This document shows, one piece after another, positions 6,399 to 14,348 of a stretch of 22,633 nt of DNA. The notes under the pieces were generated by a model, which saw only the letters and a program-made list of their open reading frames with translations, was not told where the DNA came from and searched no databases. The stretch comes from VGEM01 sp033764265 (lineage in GTDB: Bacteria > Pseudomonadota > Alphaproteobacteria > Rhodospirillales > Rhodospirillaceae), in contig JANRJB010000398.1 of NCBI GenBank assembly GCA_033764265.1, positions 1 through 22,633 on the forward strand, in the 5' to 3' direction. A program made the position numbers and the translations under genes. How positions within the stretch are numbered: position 1 is the first letter of the stretch; each line of letters begins with the position of its first letter.

Positions 6399-7655
6399 TC
6401 ACCACACCAGCAGACCCACGATGGCGCCGGTCATGCAGGTGGCCAAAGTGCCTGAAATCAATGACTTGGTCGCCAGTTCCACGATTTCGGCGCGGCGTTC
6501 GGGCAGGATCGCGACCAGCCCGCCGATCATGATGCCGAGCGCGCCGAAGTTGGCGAAGCCGCACAATGCATAGGTCAGGATCAGCTTGCTGCGGTCCGAC
6601 AGCGCGTCGGCCGGAAGCTGGGACAGGTCGATGTAGGCGATCAGCTCGGTCAGGACCAGTTTGGTGCCCAGCAATTGTCCGCCCACAACCAAATCCGACG
6701 CGGGCAGGCCCATCGCCCAGGCCAGGGGCGCCATCGCCCAGCCGAACACGCGTTGCAGGGTCAACGGCGCACCGGCGATGTCGGGCAACAGGCCGATGAT
6801 CTGGTTGGCCAGGCTGACCAGGGCCACCAGCACCAGCAGCATGGCGACGATGTTGATGAGCAACTGCACGCCGTCGAGCGCGCCGCGGGTGATGGCCGAC
6901 ATCGAGTTGTCGGTGGGGTCGCGCGGGATCGACACGATCCGGTCGTCGAGCACCGCGCCCGGCAGTTCGGGCACCATGATGAAGGCGATCACGATCGAGG
7001 CCGGCGCGCTGATCAGCGAAGCGGTCAGGATCTGCCCGAGCGGGTCGGGCACCACGCCGTCGAGGAATGACGCGTACAGCACCATCACCGTGCCGGCGAC
7101 GGTGGCCATGCCGGCGGTCATCATCACGAACAGCGCCGCGCGCGATTCGGCGCGCAAATATGGGCGGACCACTAGCGGCGCCTCGACCATGCCGACGAAG
7201 ACGTTCATCGCCACCGCCACGCCGGTCGGTCCGTCGACTCCGAGCGCGCGTCGCAGCAGCCAGGCGAAGCCGCGCACGATCGGCGGAATGACGTTCCAAT
7301 GAAACAGCAGCGCCGACAGCGCGCTGATCACCAGCACCAGCGGCATGGCCTGGAACGCCAGCACGAAGCCGGACGCCGAGGCTTTTTCCACGAACGGTGC
7401 GTCGCCGCCGCCCAGGTAACCGAACACAAACGATGTACCCGCGCGCGTGGCCTGCTCCAGCCCGCGCACCGCGCCGTTCAGGGCGTCGAAGGCGCCGCGG
7501 CCCAGGTCGAAGGTGACGAGCGCGAGGGCCAGCGCGATCTGCAGGGCCATCCCGGCGGCGACGATGCGCCACGGCACCGCCCGCCGGTTCTCGCTCATGG
7601 CCCAGGCGGCGGCGATCATCAGCCCCAGGCCGACCAGGCTTTGCAGCGCCAGCAT
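6399..7655 (-). CDS. concentrative nucleoside transporter (CNT/NupC family)
   Basis: An inner-membrane symporter that takes up nucleosides with H+ or Na+. The 418-aa product has the CNT family pattern: an N-terminal hydrophobic pair, the GTSFVFGYLGGG region, GTKLVLTELIAYIDL (equivalent to the NEFVAY substrate/cation site of NupC) and LCGFANFGALGIMIGGL near the C-terminus, with many hydrophobic segments. The ATG at 7655 is chosen because GGGAG lies about 10 nt upstream and the product has normal CNT length; the open frame reaches 7778, but the extra 41 residues are not hydrophobic and would overlap the divergent gene. queE begins 67 nt after its stop. The specific nucleoside is not predictable. 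A role in taking up queuosine-related nucleosides is only suggested by the neighbours. Confidence 0.93.
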   Translation of the reverse strand: MLALQSLVGLGLMIAAAWAMSENRRAVPWRIVAAGMALQIALALALVTFDLGRGAFDALNGAVRGLEQATRAGTSFVFGYLGGGDAPFVEKASASGFVLAFQAMPLVLVISALSALLFHWNVIPPIVRGFAWLLRRALGVDGPTGVAVAMNVFVGMVEAPLVVRPYLRAESRAALFVMMTAGMATVAGTVMVLYASFLDGVVPDPLGQILTASLISAPASIVIAFIMVPELPGAVLDDRIVSIPRDPTDNSMSAITRGALDGVQLLINIVAMLLVLVALVSLANQIIGLLPDIAGAPLTLQRVFGWAMAPLAWAMGLPASDLVVGGQLLGTKLVLTELIAYIDLSQLPADALSDRSKLILTYALCGFANFGALGIMIGGLVAILPERRAEIVELATKSLISGTLATCMTGAIVGLLVW

Positions 7656-7722
7656 GCGGATGCAGCTCCCCTGCGGCGGCCCTGGCTCAGGCCCGGAACT
7701 TGGCCTATGTAGCGCACCGGAA

Positions 7723-7739
7723 AGCGAGGGATACTCGCT
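7723..7739. promoter_or_regulatory. small dyad in the divergent CNT / MoCo-protein promoter region
   Basis: AGCGAG and CTCGCT form 6-bp arms around 5 nt, midway in the 115-nt gap between the two divergent genes. It could be an operator or chance. No preQ1 riboswitch fold was evident here. Confidence 0.25.
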
Positions 7740-7770
7740 CGGTCGGTTCCACCACAAGCGGAGAAATGCC

Positions 7771-9996
7771 GTGTCCATGCCTTCGTCGCAGGCTCGCCCG
7801 CGGCCCGGCCGAAACGGCTTTGACCGGCGGGCGGCGCTGGTCGGCCTCGCCGCCGCCGGCGGCGCGTTCGTGCTCGGCGTGCCGCGGCTCAGCGCTCAAC
7901 AGGGCGCCGCACCCTCCGGTTTCGCCAGGTTCGATCCCGGCGGCCCGGCCCACGCGTTGGAACATTGGGTGGCGATCGGGCGCGACAATTCCGTCACCGT
8001 CAGCATCCACTTGGCCGAGATGGGCCAGGGCGTGGCCACCGCGCTGCCGCAACTGATCGCCGAGGAACTTGACGTTTCGTGGTCGGCGATCAGGCTCGCG
8101 CTGCCGCGCGGCAACGACGTCTACTACAACCGCGGCTACGGCCCGGTGCAGCAAAGCACCGGCGGCAGCTCGGCGATCCGCGGTCAGTTCGTCATGTTCC
8201 GCCAGATCGGCGCGGTGGCGCGCGAGATGCTGAAGGCCGCGGCGGCCCACCGCTGGCGCGTTCCGGTGGCGGAGCTGACCACCGCGGACGGCCATGTCCT
8301 GCATGCCGCCAGCGATCGCAGCGCCGCCTACGGCGAACTGGCTGCGGATGCGGCCAGGATCGCCCCGCCGTCAGATATCGAATTGCGCCCGAAGTCGGCC
8401 TGGCGATTGCTGGGCAAACCGCTGCCGCGGCTCGACACCCCGGCCAAGGTCGACGGTTCGGCCGTCTACGGCATGGACGTGGCCGTGCCGGGCGCGCTGA
8501 TCGGCACGGCGATGGCCTGCCCGGCCTATGGCGGACGGCTCAGGCACCTCGATCCTGCTCCGGCCAAGGCCGTGCCGGGCGTGGTCGACGTCGTGGCGCT
8601 TGAGGATGCCGTCGCCGTGGTCGCCACCGGCTACTGGCCGGCGCTGAAGGGCCTGCAGGCCCTGTCGCCGGAGTGGGACCTGGGCCCGCGCGCCGACTAC
8701 GACAATGCAGCGCTCGACCGCGACTTCACCGAAGCCCTGGCGCGCACCGGCGCGCCGGTGCTGATCGACAAGGGCGATGTGGCGGGGGCGATGTCAACCG
8801 CGACGGCCACCGTCAGTGTCGAGTACGAGGCGCCCTACCTGGCCCATGTCTGCATGGAGCCGATGAACGCCACCGTCGACGTGCGCGCCGACGGCGTGGA
8901 GATCTGGATGTCCTCGCAGTCGGTCTCCAACCCGGTCGAAGGCGTGGCCAAGGCGCTCGGCATCGATCCGGCCGCCATCACCTTCCATCGCACCTATCTC
9001 GGCGGCGGCTTCGGCCGGCGCGGCGAGGCCGACGTGGCGGTGCAGGCGGCGCTGGTGTCCCGGGTCGTGGGCAAGCCGGTCAAGCTGATCTGGTCGCGCG
9101 AGGATGATGTACGCCGCGATTTCTATCGTCCTGCGGCGCGCATGCGGCTGACTGCGGCGCTCGACGCCCAAGGCCTGCCGGCCGCGCTCGACATCGTCAA
9201 CGCCTGTCCGTCGATTTCGCTGCGCCGCTTCCCGCAGTTCGTGAAGGACGGCAAGGACATGTCCAACGTGTCGGGCTTCGCCGACATGCCCTACGCGCTG
9301 GCCAACGTGCGCCTGACCAATCCGCTGGTCCAGAACGGCATACCGGTCGGCTACTGGCGCGCGGTCAATCACAGCCAGAACGTTTTTTTCCGCGAAGGCG
9401 CGATCGACGAACTGGCGATACGGGCGAACGCCGATCCGATCGCCTACCGGCGGGCCCTGGTGGGGGACAATGCGCGTCTGCAAGCCACCTTGGACGCCCT
9501 GGCGGCCGACATGGCCGCCCATCCGCTGCCGCCATCGCCGGCCGGCACCCGGCGCGGCCGGGGCGTGGCGTTCAGCACCTCGCACGGCGCGGTGTGCGGC
9601 CAGGTTGTCGATATCGCGATGGTTGGCGGCGCGCTCAAGGTCGAGCGTGTGTTCTGCGCCATCGATGTCGGCACCGCGGTCAACCCCGGCATCGTCACCA
9701 CCCAGATGGAAGGCAGCATTATCGACGGTTTGTCGTTCGCCCTGTTCGGCGGCCTGTCGCTGCAGAACGGCGGCGTGGCCGAAGGCAACTTCGACCGCAT
9801 CCGGCTGTTGAAGATCGGCGAAACGCCCGAGATCGTGGTTCAGGTGCTGGAATGGCCCGAGGCCACGGTCGGCGGCGTTGGCGAACCCGGCCTGCCGCCG
9901 CTGGCCCCGGCGCTGACCGCGGCGATCTTTCGCGCGACCGGTCAACGCATCCGCCGGTTGCCGATCTCGGCCCAGGGCTTGGGGCTCGGTGTCTAG
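7771..9996 (+). CDS. Tat-exported molybdopterin-binding large subunit, isoquinoline 1-oxidoreductase beta (IorB)-like
   Basis: A 741-aa member of the xanthine dehydrogenase large-subunit (MoCo) family, IorB/aldehyde oxidase branch. The N-terminus has a twin-arginine signal, FDRRAALVGLAAAGG at about 17-31, ending near a Ser-Ala-Gln, so the protein is exported folded to the periplasm. MoCo regions include LAEMGQGVATALPQLIAEEL, YLGGGFGRRGEADVAVQAA, and near the end GGVGEPGLPP, whose Glu (about 705) is the general base of the family. GTG at 7771 is the preferred start because GGAG lies 7 nt before it (7760-7763); an ATG two codons on is possible. Such enzymes normally pair with a [2Fe-2S] small subunit (IorA), usually adjacent; none is next to it here. 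The substrate is unknown. Confidence 0.92.
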   Translation: MSMPSSQARPRPGRNGFDRRAALVGLAAAGGAFVLGVPRLSAQQGAAPSGFARFDPGGPAHALEHWVAIGRDNSVTVSIHLAEMGQGVATALPQLIAEELDVSWSAIRLALPRGNDVYYNRGYGPVQQSTGGSSAIRGQFVMFRQIGAVAREMLKAAAAHRWRVPVAELTTADGHVLHAASDRSAAYGELAADAARIAPPSDIELRPKSAWRLLGKPLPRLDTPAKVDGSAVYGMDVAVPGALIGTAMACPAYGGRLRHLDPAPAKAVPGVVDVVALEDAVAVVATGYWPALKGLQALSPEWDLGPRADYDNAALDRDFTEALARTGAPVLIDKGDVAGAMSTATATVSVEYEAPYLAHVCMEPMNATVDVRADGVEIWMSSQSVSNPVEGVAKALGIDPAAITFHRTYLGGGFGRRGEADVAVQAALVSRVVGKPVKLIWSREDDVRRDFYRPAARMRLTAALDAQGLPAALDIVNACPSISLRRFPQFVKDGKDMSNVSGFADMPYALANVRLTNPLVQNGIPVGYWRAVNHSQNVFFREGAIDELAIRANADPIAYRRALVGDNARLQATLDALAADMAAHPLPPSPAGTRRGRGVAFSTSHGAVCGQVVDIAMVGGALKVERVFCAIDVGTAVNPGIVTTQMEGSIIDGLSFALFGGLSLQNGGVAEGNFDRIRLLKIGETPEIVVQVLEWPEATVGGVGEPGLPPLAPALTAAIFRATGQRIRRLPISAQGLGLGV

Positions 9997-9998
9997 AG

Positions 9999-12182
9999 TT
10001 ACTGCACTTTGATCGGGCACGCCGCCGACAGATTGGTGGTGTCGCCCGAAATCGGCCCGGCCAAGTGCTGCAGATAGCCGGTGAATCCGGCGCGCAGGCG
10101 CGCCACGAACAAGGCCTCGGTCGATCCAATGCCGAGCGCGCCCAGTACGGTGGAAAACGCCACGCGGCTCTGGCCGCGCGCGGGTACGGCGGGCGATACC
10201 CACACGCCGACGCTGACGCCGTCGGCCGCGCGGTAGACGTCGAGCGTGGCCGCAGACGCCGCCGCGCCGGTGTTGACCAGCGCCAGCCCGCTCTGCACCG
10301 AGGTCGCAGCGCCGTAGACGCCCGGCGCGTCGCCGGTTAGTGCGGTCAGCCCGTTGTCGCAGCCGCTCAGATTGCCGAGCGCGCCGGTGGCCGAGTTCCA
10401 ACTCAGGTGCTGGACATAGCCCGCGAAAGTGCCGCGCATCGAGAGCGAGTATGTCGCGGCCGATGTCGTGCCGCCGAGCGCGGCCAGGATGGTGCCCAGG
10501 TCGTACTGCGGCGCGGCGCGCGCGGGAATGTCGGGGCTCAGCCAGGTGCCGAGCGCCGTACCGCTGACGCCGTCGCGGATCACCGTGGTCACGCGCCCGG
10601 TGGTGGCGGTCGGGTTGTAGACGCGGATGTACGAGCCGGGGCCGTTCGCGCCCGCCAGTCGCGCAAGGCCGATCACGGTGCCGTCGCTGGCCTGCGCGGT
10701 GGTCGACGACAGGGCCGTGGCCGCGCCGGCCAAATCCAGGCGCGGTACGGTGTAGGTCGCTCCGGTGATGGCGGTGGCCGGGCCGCCGGCCTTGAGCGCG
10801 GCCTCAAGGTCGGCAACGGTCGCGGTCGGCCGTACCGAGCGCAACAGGGCGAACGCGCCGGCGACATGCGGCGCCGACATCGAGGTGCCCGAGGCCAGCG
10901 CGTAGCCGCCGCCGACGGCGGCCGAACGGATGCTCACGCCCGGCGCCATCAAGTCGGTCAGGGCGCTGACGTTGGTGAACGACGCCGGCGCGGTGACGCC
11001 CACCGCACCCACCGACACGGCGGTGGAAATGCAGGCCGGCGCGCCCATCTGGTCGACCTTGCCCTGGTTGCCCGCGGAAATCGCCGAGGCCACACCCAGC
11101 CGGCGCAAGGTGTCGATCGCGCCTTTCAGCGGGTTGTTGTCGCAGGTGCCGGTCTGCGCATCGCCGCCGAAACTCATGTTCACGGCCGCGACCGACAGCG
11201 CCTGCGCCTGGTTGATGACGAAGTTGAGGCCGGCCAGCTGGTCGGAGGTGTACGAGCGCAGACACACGGGTACTTTCGTCGTCTGGCCGGTTGGCGTGCA
11301 GACGTTCTCGTCGGCGATGCGGGTGAACACCTGCACCGAGATCAGGTTGGCGCCGGGCGCGACGCCGCGATTGCCGGGTCCGGCGTTGCCGACAGCGATT
11401 CCGGCGACGTGCGAGCCGTGGCTGCACGGTTTCACGTCGGTGGCCACGCAGTACGAGGCCGCGCCCTGGCCGGTCGCGTCGTCGGTGCCCGACGGGCAGA
11501 GGGTTGAATGGGTCGCGCTGTAGGTCGATGAGTAGCACGCCTCGGCCACCACCTTGCCGGCCAGCATCGGGTGGGTGGCGTCGACGCCGGTGTCCAAGAT
11601 CGCCACCGCCTGGCCCTGGCCGGTGGACCCGGTGGCCCAGATGTCGTCGGCGTTGATGTCCTCGATCGCGCCAGTGGGGGCGGACGCATCATCAGCGTCG
11701 ATGTCGTCAGCCGGCGGCACCGCCACGTCGAGGAACACGCCGGCCACGTCGGGATGACGGCGCAGCGTTTCCATGGTGGCGGCGTCGACATCGGCCACGG
11801 CGTAGGGCAGGGCGTCGAAGGTCCGGCGCAAGGCACGTCCGCGCCGGCTCAGGTCGCGCGCCAGGCGTTCGCGGCCGGCGCGGACCGCCGTGCGCTGTGA
11901 AGCGATCGCGGCCCGCCGTTCACGCGCGGCGTCACCGGCGTTGAGCGCCCGCTCGGCGCGACGCTCGCTCTGGCTTGCGACCGCACTGTCATCGACGCGG
12001 AACTGGATGATGACGCGCGCGGTGCCGTTGGCCGCCACCGCGGCCGCGGCGATGTCCTCGGCGGTCGGGGCTGCGACCGGGGCGGTTTCCTGCGCGGCGG
12101 CAGCCACGGCGGCCAACGCCACGCCGAACGCCAGCAATGACCGGAGCGCGCGAAACAGGTTTGGCGTGCGTTCAGGATTCAT
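9999..12182 (-). CDS. secreted subtilisin-like serine protease (S8) with propeptide and duplicated C-terminal domain
   Basis: 727 aa. Residues 1-30 form a Sec signal peptide (RALRSLLAFGVALAAVAAAA). An inhibitor-I9-like propeptide spans about 55-155, including VIIQFRVD and PDVAGVFLD. The catalytic domain (about 185-490) has D197 (AILDTGVD), H255 (SHGSHVAG), oxyanion N372 (SAGNQG) and S434 (GTSMSAPHVAG), so the triad is intact. Several Cys in the domain suggest disulfides. The rest holds two copies of a roughly 92-residue module (about 517-608 and 629-722), each with a WLSP/WVSP-PAR motif, then GYVQHL or GYLQHL, and a terminal Cys. The ATG at 12182 has GGAG 6 nt upstream (12189-12192); the TTG at 12188 lies inside that spacing. 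The stop is 2 nt past the convergent MoCo gene. Confidence 0.94.
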   Translation of the reverse strand: MNPERTPNLFRALRSLLAFGVALAAVAAAAQETAPVAAPTAEDIAAAAVAANGTARVIIQFRVDDSAVASQSERRAERALNAGDAARERRAAIASQRTAVRAGRERLARDLSRRGRALRRTFDALPYAVADVDAATMETLRRHPDVAGVFLDVAVPPADDIDADDASAPTGAIEDINADDIWATGSTGQGQAVAILDTGVDATHPMLAGKVVAEACYSSTYSATHSTLCPSGTDDATGQGAASYCVATDVKPCSHGSHVAGIAVGNAGPGNRGVAPGANLISVQVFTRIADENVCTPTGQTTKVPVCLRSYTSDQLAGLNFVINQAQALSVAAVNMSFGGDAQTGTCDNNPLKGAIDTLRRLGVASAISAGNQGKVDQMGAPACISTAVSVGAVGVTAPASFTNVSALTDLMAPGVSIRSAAVGGGYALASGTSMSAPHVAGAFALLRSVRPTATVADLEAALKAGGPATAITGATYTVPRLDLAGAATALSSTTAQASDGTVIGLARLAGANGPGSYIRVYNPTATTGRVTTVIRDGVSGTALGTWLSPDIPARAAPQYDLGTILAALGGTTSAATYSLSMRGTFAGYVQHLSWNSATGALGNLSGCDNGLTALTGDAPGVYGAATSVQSGLALVNTGAAASAATLDVYRAADGVSVGVWVSPAVPARGQSRVAFSTVLGALGIGSTEALFVARLRAGFTGYLQHLAGPISGDTTNLSAACPIKVQ

Positions 12183-12330
12183 CGACAACTCCGAGCCGGA
12201 GCGTCGTGCACCGCGGCTGCGCGCATCGCGCCATGCCGCACCTCATTCGACCGTGTAACTGCATCATGCCAGGATTTCCCCGCCCGCGAAACCTAGAGCG
12301 GCCGTGTGGCGCAACCAAGGCAGCAGAGCC

Positions 12331-12351
12331 GCGTTGATTTTTGGTCAACGC
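12331..12351. repeat. 7-bp inverted repeat upstream of the protease gene
   Basis: GCGTTGA and TCAACGC pair perfectly across 7 nt. It lies about 150 nt upstream of the protease start and 210 nt upstream of phoU. It may be an operator; no regulator can be named. Confidence 0.35.
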
Positions 12352-12538
12352 AACGGCGCGATAACCTGCCGATTGACGTGGGTTTTTTGTTCATGATGGA
12401 CCGGCGCAACGAACGGGCTGGCGATTGCGTCACCAACGCGGCGTCGGCATCGACGTTGCGGAGCGGCCTCGCCGTCACGAAAGGTTCATGGTATTGTCAC
12501 AACCCCCTGATTTCTTTATCGCTTTTTGCGGACTAGGG

Positions 12539-12545
12539 AAGGAGG
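12539..12545 (+). promoter_or_regulatory. strong Shine-Dalgarno sequence at unusual distance from phoU
   Basis: AAGGAGG is close to a perfect anti-16S match, yet no ATG, GTG or TTG follows at 5-10 nt. The nearest phoU ATG (12562) is 16 nt away and the next (12568) is 22 nt away. AGG at 12555-12557 may be the working site instead. Confidence 0.4.
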
Positions 12546-12561
12546 TCGTTAGAACAGGCCG

Positions 12562-13296
12562 ATGATCATGTCCCAAGCCGAACACACGGTATCGTCGTAC
12601 GATGCCGAGCTGGCCGTGTTGGAGCGCCGCGTCCTCGAAATGGGCGGGCTGGTGGAATCGCAGCTGGCCGCGGCGATGGACGCCCTGATGAAGCGCGACG
12701 TCGAGGCGGCCGAACGCATCATCGCCCGCGACGCCGACGTGGACGAAAGCGACCGCAAGGTCGAGACCTCGGCCCTCAGCATCCTGGCCCGCCGCCAGCC
12801 GGTGGCCAGCGACCTGCGCTACGTGTTCGGCACGATCAAGATGGCCGGCGGCCTGGAACGCGTCGGCGACTACGCCAAGAACATCGCCAAGCGCACCGTC
12901 AAGCTGGCCGAGCATCGCAATGCCCATGTACCGGCCGACCTCGGCACGCTCGGCGCGGTGTCGCTGAAAATGCTGCGCGACGTGATGGACTCGTTCACCA
13001 CCCGCGACGCCGCCAAGGCCGAATCGGTCTGGCAGCGCGATTGGGAAATCGACGAGCTGACCAACCGCATCATGCGCCAGGTCATGAACGCCATGGGGCG
13101 CGACATGCTGCGCCGTCCGGGCGAAAACAACGACATGGTGGAGTTCAACACCCACCTGCTGTTCATCTGCAAGAATCTGGAGCGGGTCGGCGATCACGCC
13201 ACCAATATCGCCGAAGTGATTCAATTCCAGCTGTCGGGCTCGTGGGCCACGCCGAACCGGCCCAAGGCCGACGGCGACATGAAAGTATCGGACTGA
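12562..13296 (+). CDS. phoU: phosphate-signalling protein PhoU
   Basis: 244 aa. PhoU is a cytoplasmic helical protein that links the Pst phosphate transporter to the PhoR/PhoB two-component system and represses the Pho response when phosphate is plentiful. Both tandem three-helix PhoU domains are present, each with its metal-binding E(R)xxD motif: LERVGDYAKNIAK at about 98-110 and LERVGDHATNIAE at about 206-218. Length and motifs are normal. Two in-frame ATGs (12562 and 12568) are possible starts. phoU usually closes a pstSCAB-phoU operon; here it stands alone, with its own leader, between a divergent protease gene and a convergent dehI-like gene whose stop is 7 nt away. Confidence 0.96.
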   Translation: MIMSQAEHTVSSYDAELAVLERRVLEMGGLVESQLAAAMDALMKRDVEAAERIIARDADVDESDRKVETSALSILARRQPVASDLRYVFGTIKMAGGLERVGDYAKNIAKRTVKLAEHRNAHVPADLGTLGAVSLKMLRDVMDSFTTRDAAKAESVWQRDWEIDELTNRIMRQVMNAMGRDMLRRPGENNDMVEFNTHLLFICKNLERVGDHATNIAEVIQFQLSGSWATPNRPKADGDMKVSD

Positions 13297-13303
13297 GTCG
13301 CCG

Positions 13304-14161
13304 TCACGCCGGGGCCGGCGGGGCCAAAGCCGCCAGCACGCCGTGTGCGACCACGGTCATGCGGCAGATGTTGACCGGGAAGGTGGCGATCAATCCGCTC
13401 AGCGCGGCCAAGGTTTCGGCCGTCGGCGTTTCCAGCCGCACCACCGGACACTCCAGATACAACAGCCGCGCGGCGCCGTGGGCGTCGCGTTCCATCGCCT
13501 CGGCGGCCGCGAACAGGCGCCCGGCATCGATCTCGGCCTGAATGGCGAAGCGCAGCTGCGTCAGGAACCGGGGCCACGCGCCAAAATGGCGGTAGAGCGA
13601 AGGGATCACGCCGGTATCGCCCTGGTGCAGCTGCATCGCGAGCGCGCGCAGGGCGTCGGACTGCTCCGGCGTCGCCCGTGCCAGGTCGAGCATCGGCGGC
13701 AGCGGCGTCAGGTCCACGGCCGGCGGACGGGGTGGCTGGCCGCGCAACGGCTTGCGGCGCGCGCGCGCCACTACGCTTTCGCTCAACAGCAGTTGAAGTA
13801 CTTTCAATCCCAAGAGGTTCATCGGGTTGGCGCGGCCGTAGGCGGCGCAGACCTGCACCACAGCAGCAATCTCGCCGGGGCCCAGGCCCGCCTCGGCCAG
13901 CGCGGCCGCCGACATGGCCAGCGGCCGGCGCAAGGCCGGCGCCGCGGTCAGGGAGGCCGCCGCATCGGCGACCTTGCCCGCGGTATAGATCGCGGCCAGC
14001 TGCGCCCAGGCCCATTCCAGGCAGCCGGGCACCGTCGCCATGTGGCGGAACACCAGATTGACCATAGGCACGCCGATGGCGTGACGAATGTCGGTGTAAA
14101 TGTCGGCGGTGGCGCCGGCGGCCGCGCTCTCGGGAACTTCGGCCAGCGGCGCTACGGCCAT
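13304..14161 (-). CDS. DehI-family protein (2-haloacid dehalogenase DehI-like)
   Basis: 285 aa. The pattern IYTDIRHAIGVPMVNLVFRHMATVPGCLEWAWAQL (21-55; given here as a family landmark) and AAYGRANPMNLLGLK (106-120) match the halocarboxylic acid dehydrogenase/dehalogenase DehI family. A second, weaker unit IPSLYRHFGAWPRFL (186-200) reflects the internal pseudo-repeat of DehI. D182 lies close to the area of the catalytic Asp of DehI, but this cannot be confirmed by eye. Many family members are uncharacterised, so dehalogenase activity is not assured. The ATG at 14161 has AAAGG about 11 nt upstream; a GTG at 14173 overlaps that site. The gene is convergent with phoU and lies downstream of the EAL gene on the same strand, separated by two hairpin repeats. 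Confidence 0.75.
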   Translation of the reverse strand: MAVAPLAEVPESAAAGATADIYTDIRHAIGVPMVNLVFRHMATVPGCLEWAWAQLAAIYTAGKVADAAASLTAAPALRRPLAMSAAALAEAGLGPGEIAAVVQVCAAYGRANPMNLLGLKVLQLLLSESVVARARRKPLRGQPPRPPAVDLTPLPPMLDLARATPEQSDALRALAMQLHQGDTGVIPSLYRHFGAWPRFLTQLRFAIQAEIDAGRLFAAAEAMERDAHGAARLLYLECPVVRLETPTAETLAALSGLIATFPVNICRMTVVAHGVLAALAPPAPA

Positions 14162-14180
14162 CGCGGAGGGCACCTTTCTG

Positions 14181-14257
14181 CTAGTGGTCCGATTCTAACA
14201 TTCGCATCCTGATCTCAGCGAGCAACCTTGCGAGTGTTAGAATCAAAGGACCACTAG
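14181..14257. repeat. hairpin repeat 1 of a REP/BIME-like pair
   Basis: A 77-bp imperfect inverted repeat. The left arm (14181-14206) runs CTAGTGGTCC then GATTCTAACATTCGCA. The right arm (14229-14257), read on the other strand, is the same except for a TTT insertion after CTAGTGGTCC and one T-to-C change. The ends are CTAG. It closely resembles the neighbouring repeat at 14271-14348 but lies in the opposite orientation, judged by the TTT. It abuts the dehI-like gene start, 20 nt away. Confidence 0.85.
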
Positions 14258-14270
14258 AAAATATCTGAAT

Positions 14271-14348
14271 CTAGTGGAGCTTTGGATTTGACATTCGCAT
14301 CGAAGTTTCTCGCCACCGGGGTAGCGAATGTCAAATCCGCTCCACTAG
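14271..14348. repeat. hairpin repeat 2 of a REP/BIME-like pair
   Basis: A 78-bp imperfect inverted repeat. The left arm is CTAGTGGAGC, TTT, GGATTTGACATTCGC (14271-14298). The right arm (14324-14348) is its reverse complement without the TTT. The outermost CTAGTGG is shared with repeat 1, while about six inner positions differ from repeat 1, each changed in both arms so that pairing is kept. The terminal CTAG supplies the TAG stop codon of the PAS-GGDEF-EAL gene (14345-14347, minus strand). Confidence 0.85.

Larger units (their letters stand above)
12183..12561. other. divergent intergenic region between protease and phoU
   Basis: 379 nt with no convincing gene on either strand. It is locally less GC-rich, with T-runs near 12371-12376 and 12511-12526, as expected for promoters. 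It holds an inverted repeat at 12331-12351 and a strong but oddly placed Shine-Dalgarno sequence at 12539-12545. A PhoB box was looked for upstream of phoU; no good match was found. Confidence 0.5.

Noticed and set aside
7160..7180. Further copy of the CCACTAG repeat end inside the CNT gene
   Set aside because: Only seven bases match; there are no arms and the gene is intact, so it is chance.
7656..7770. preQ1 riboswitch before the CNT-que genes
   Set aside because: No A-rich tail or pseudoknot-like pairing typical of preQ1 riboswitches was found; only a short dyad is present.
8794..10401. Long minus-strand frame across the MoCo gene end and the protease
   Set aside because: It crosses two real genes and is Arg-rich with no recognisable motif.
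12490..12520. Possible PhoB box before phoU (TTGTCACAA then CCTGAT)
   Set aside because: Only the first half resembles a Pho half-site; the second half at 11-bp spacing matches poorly.
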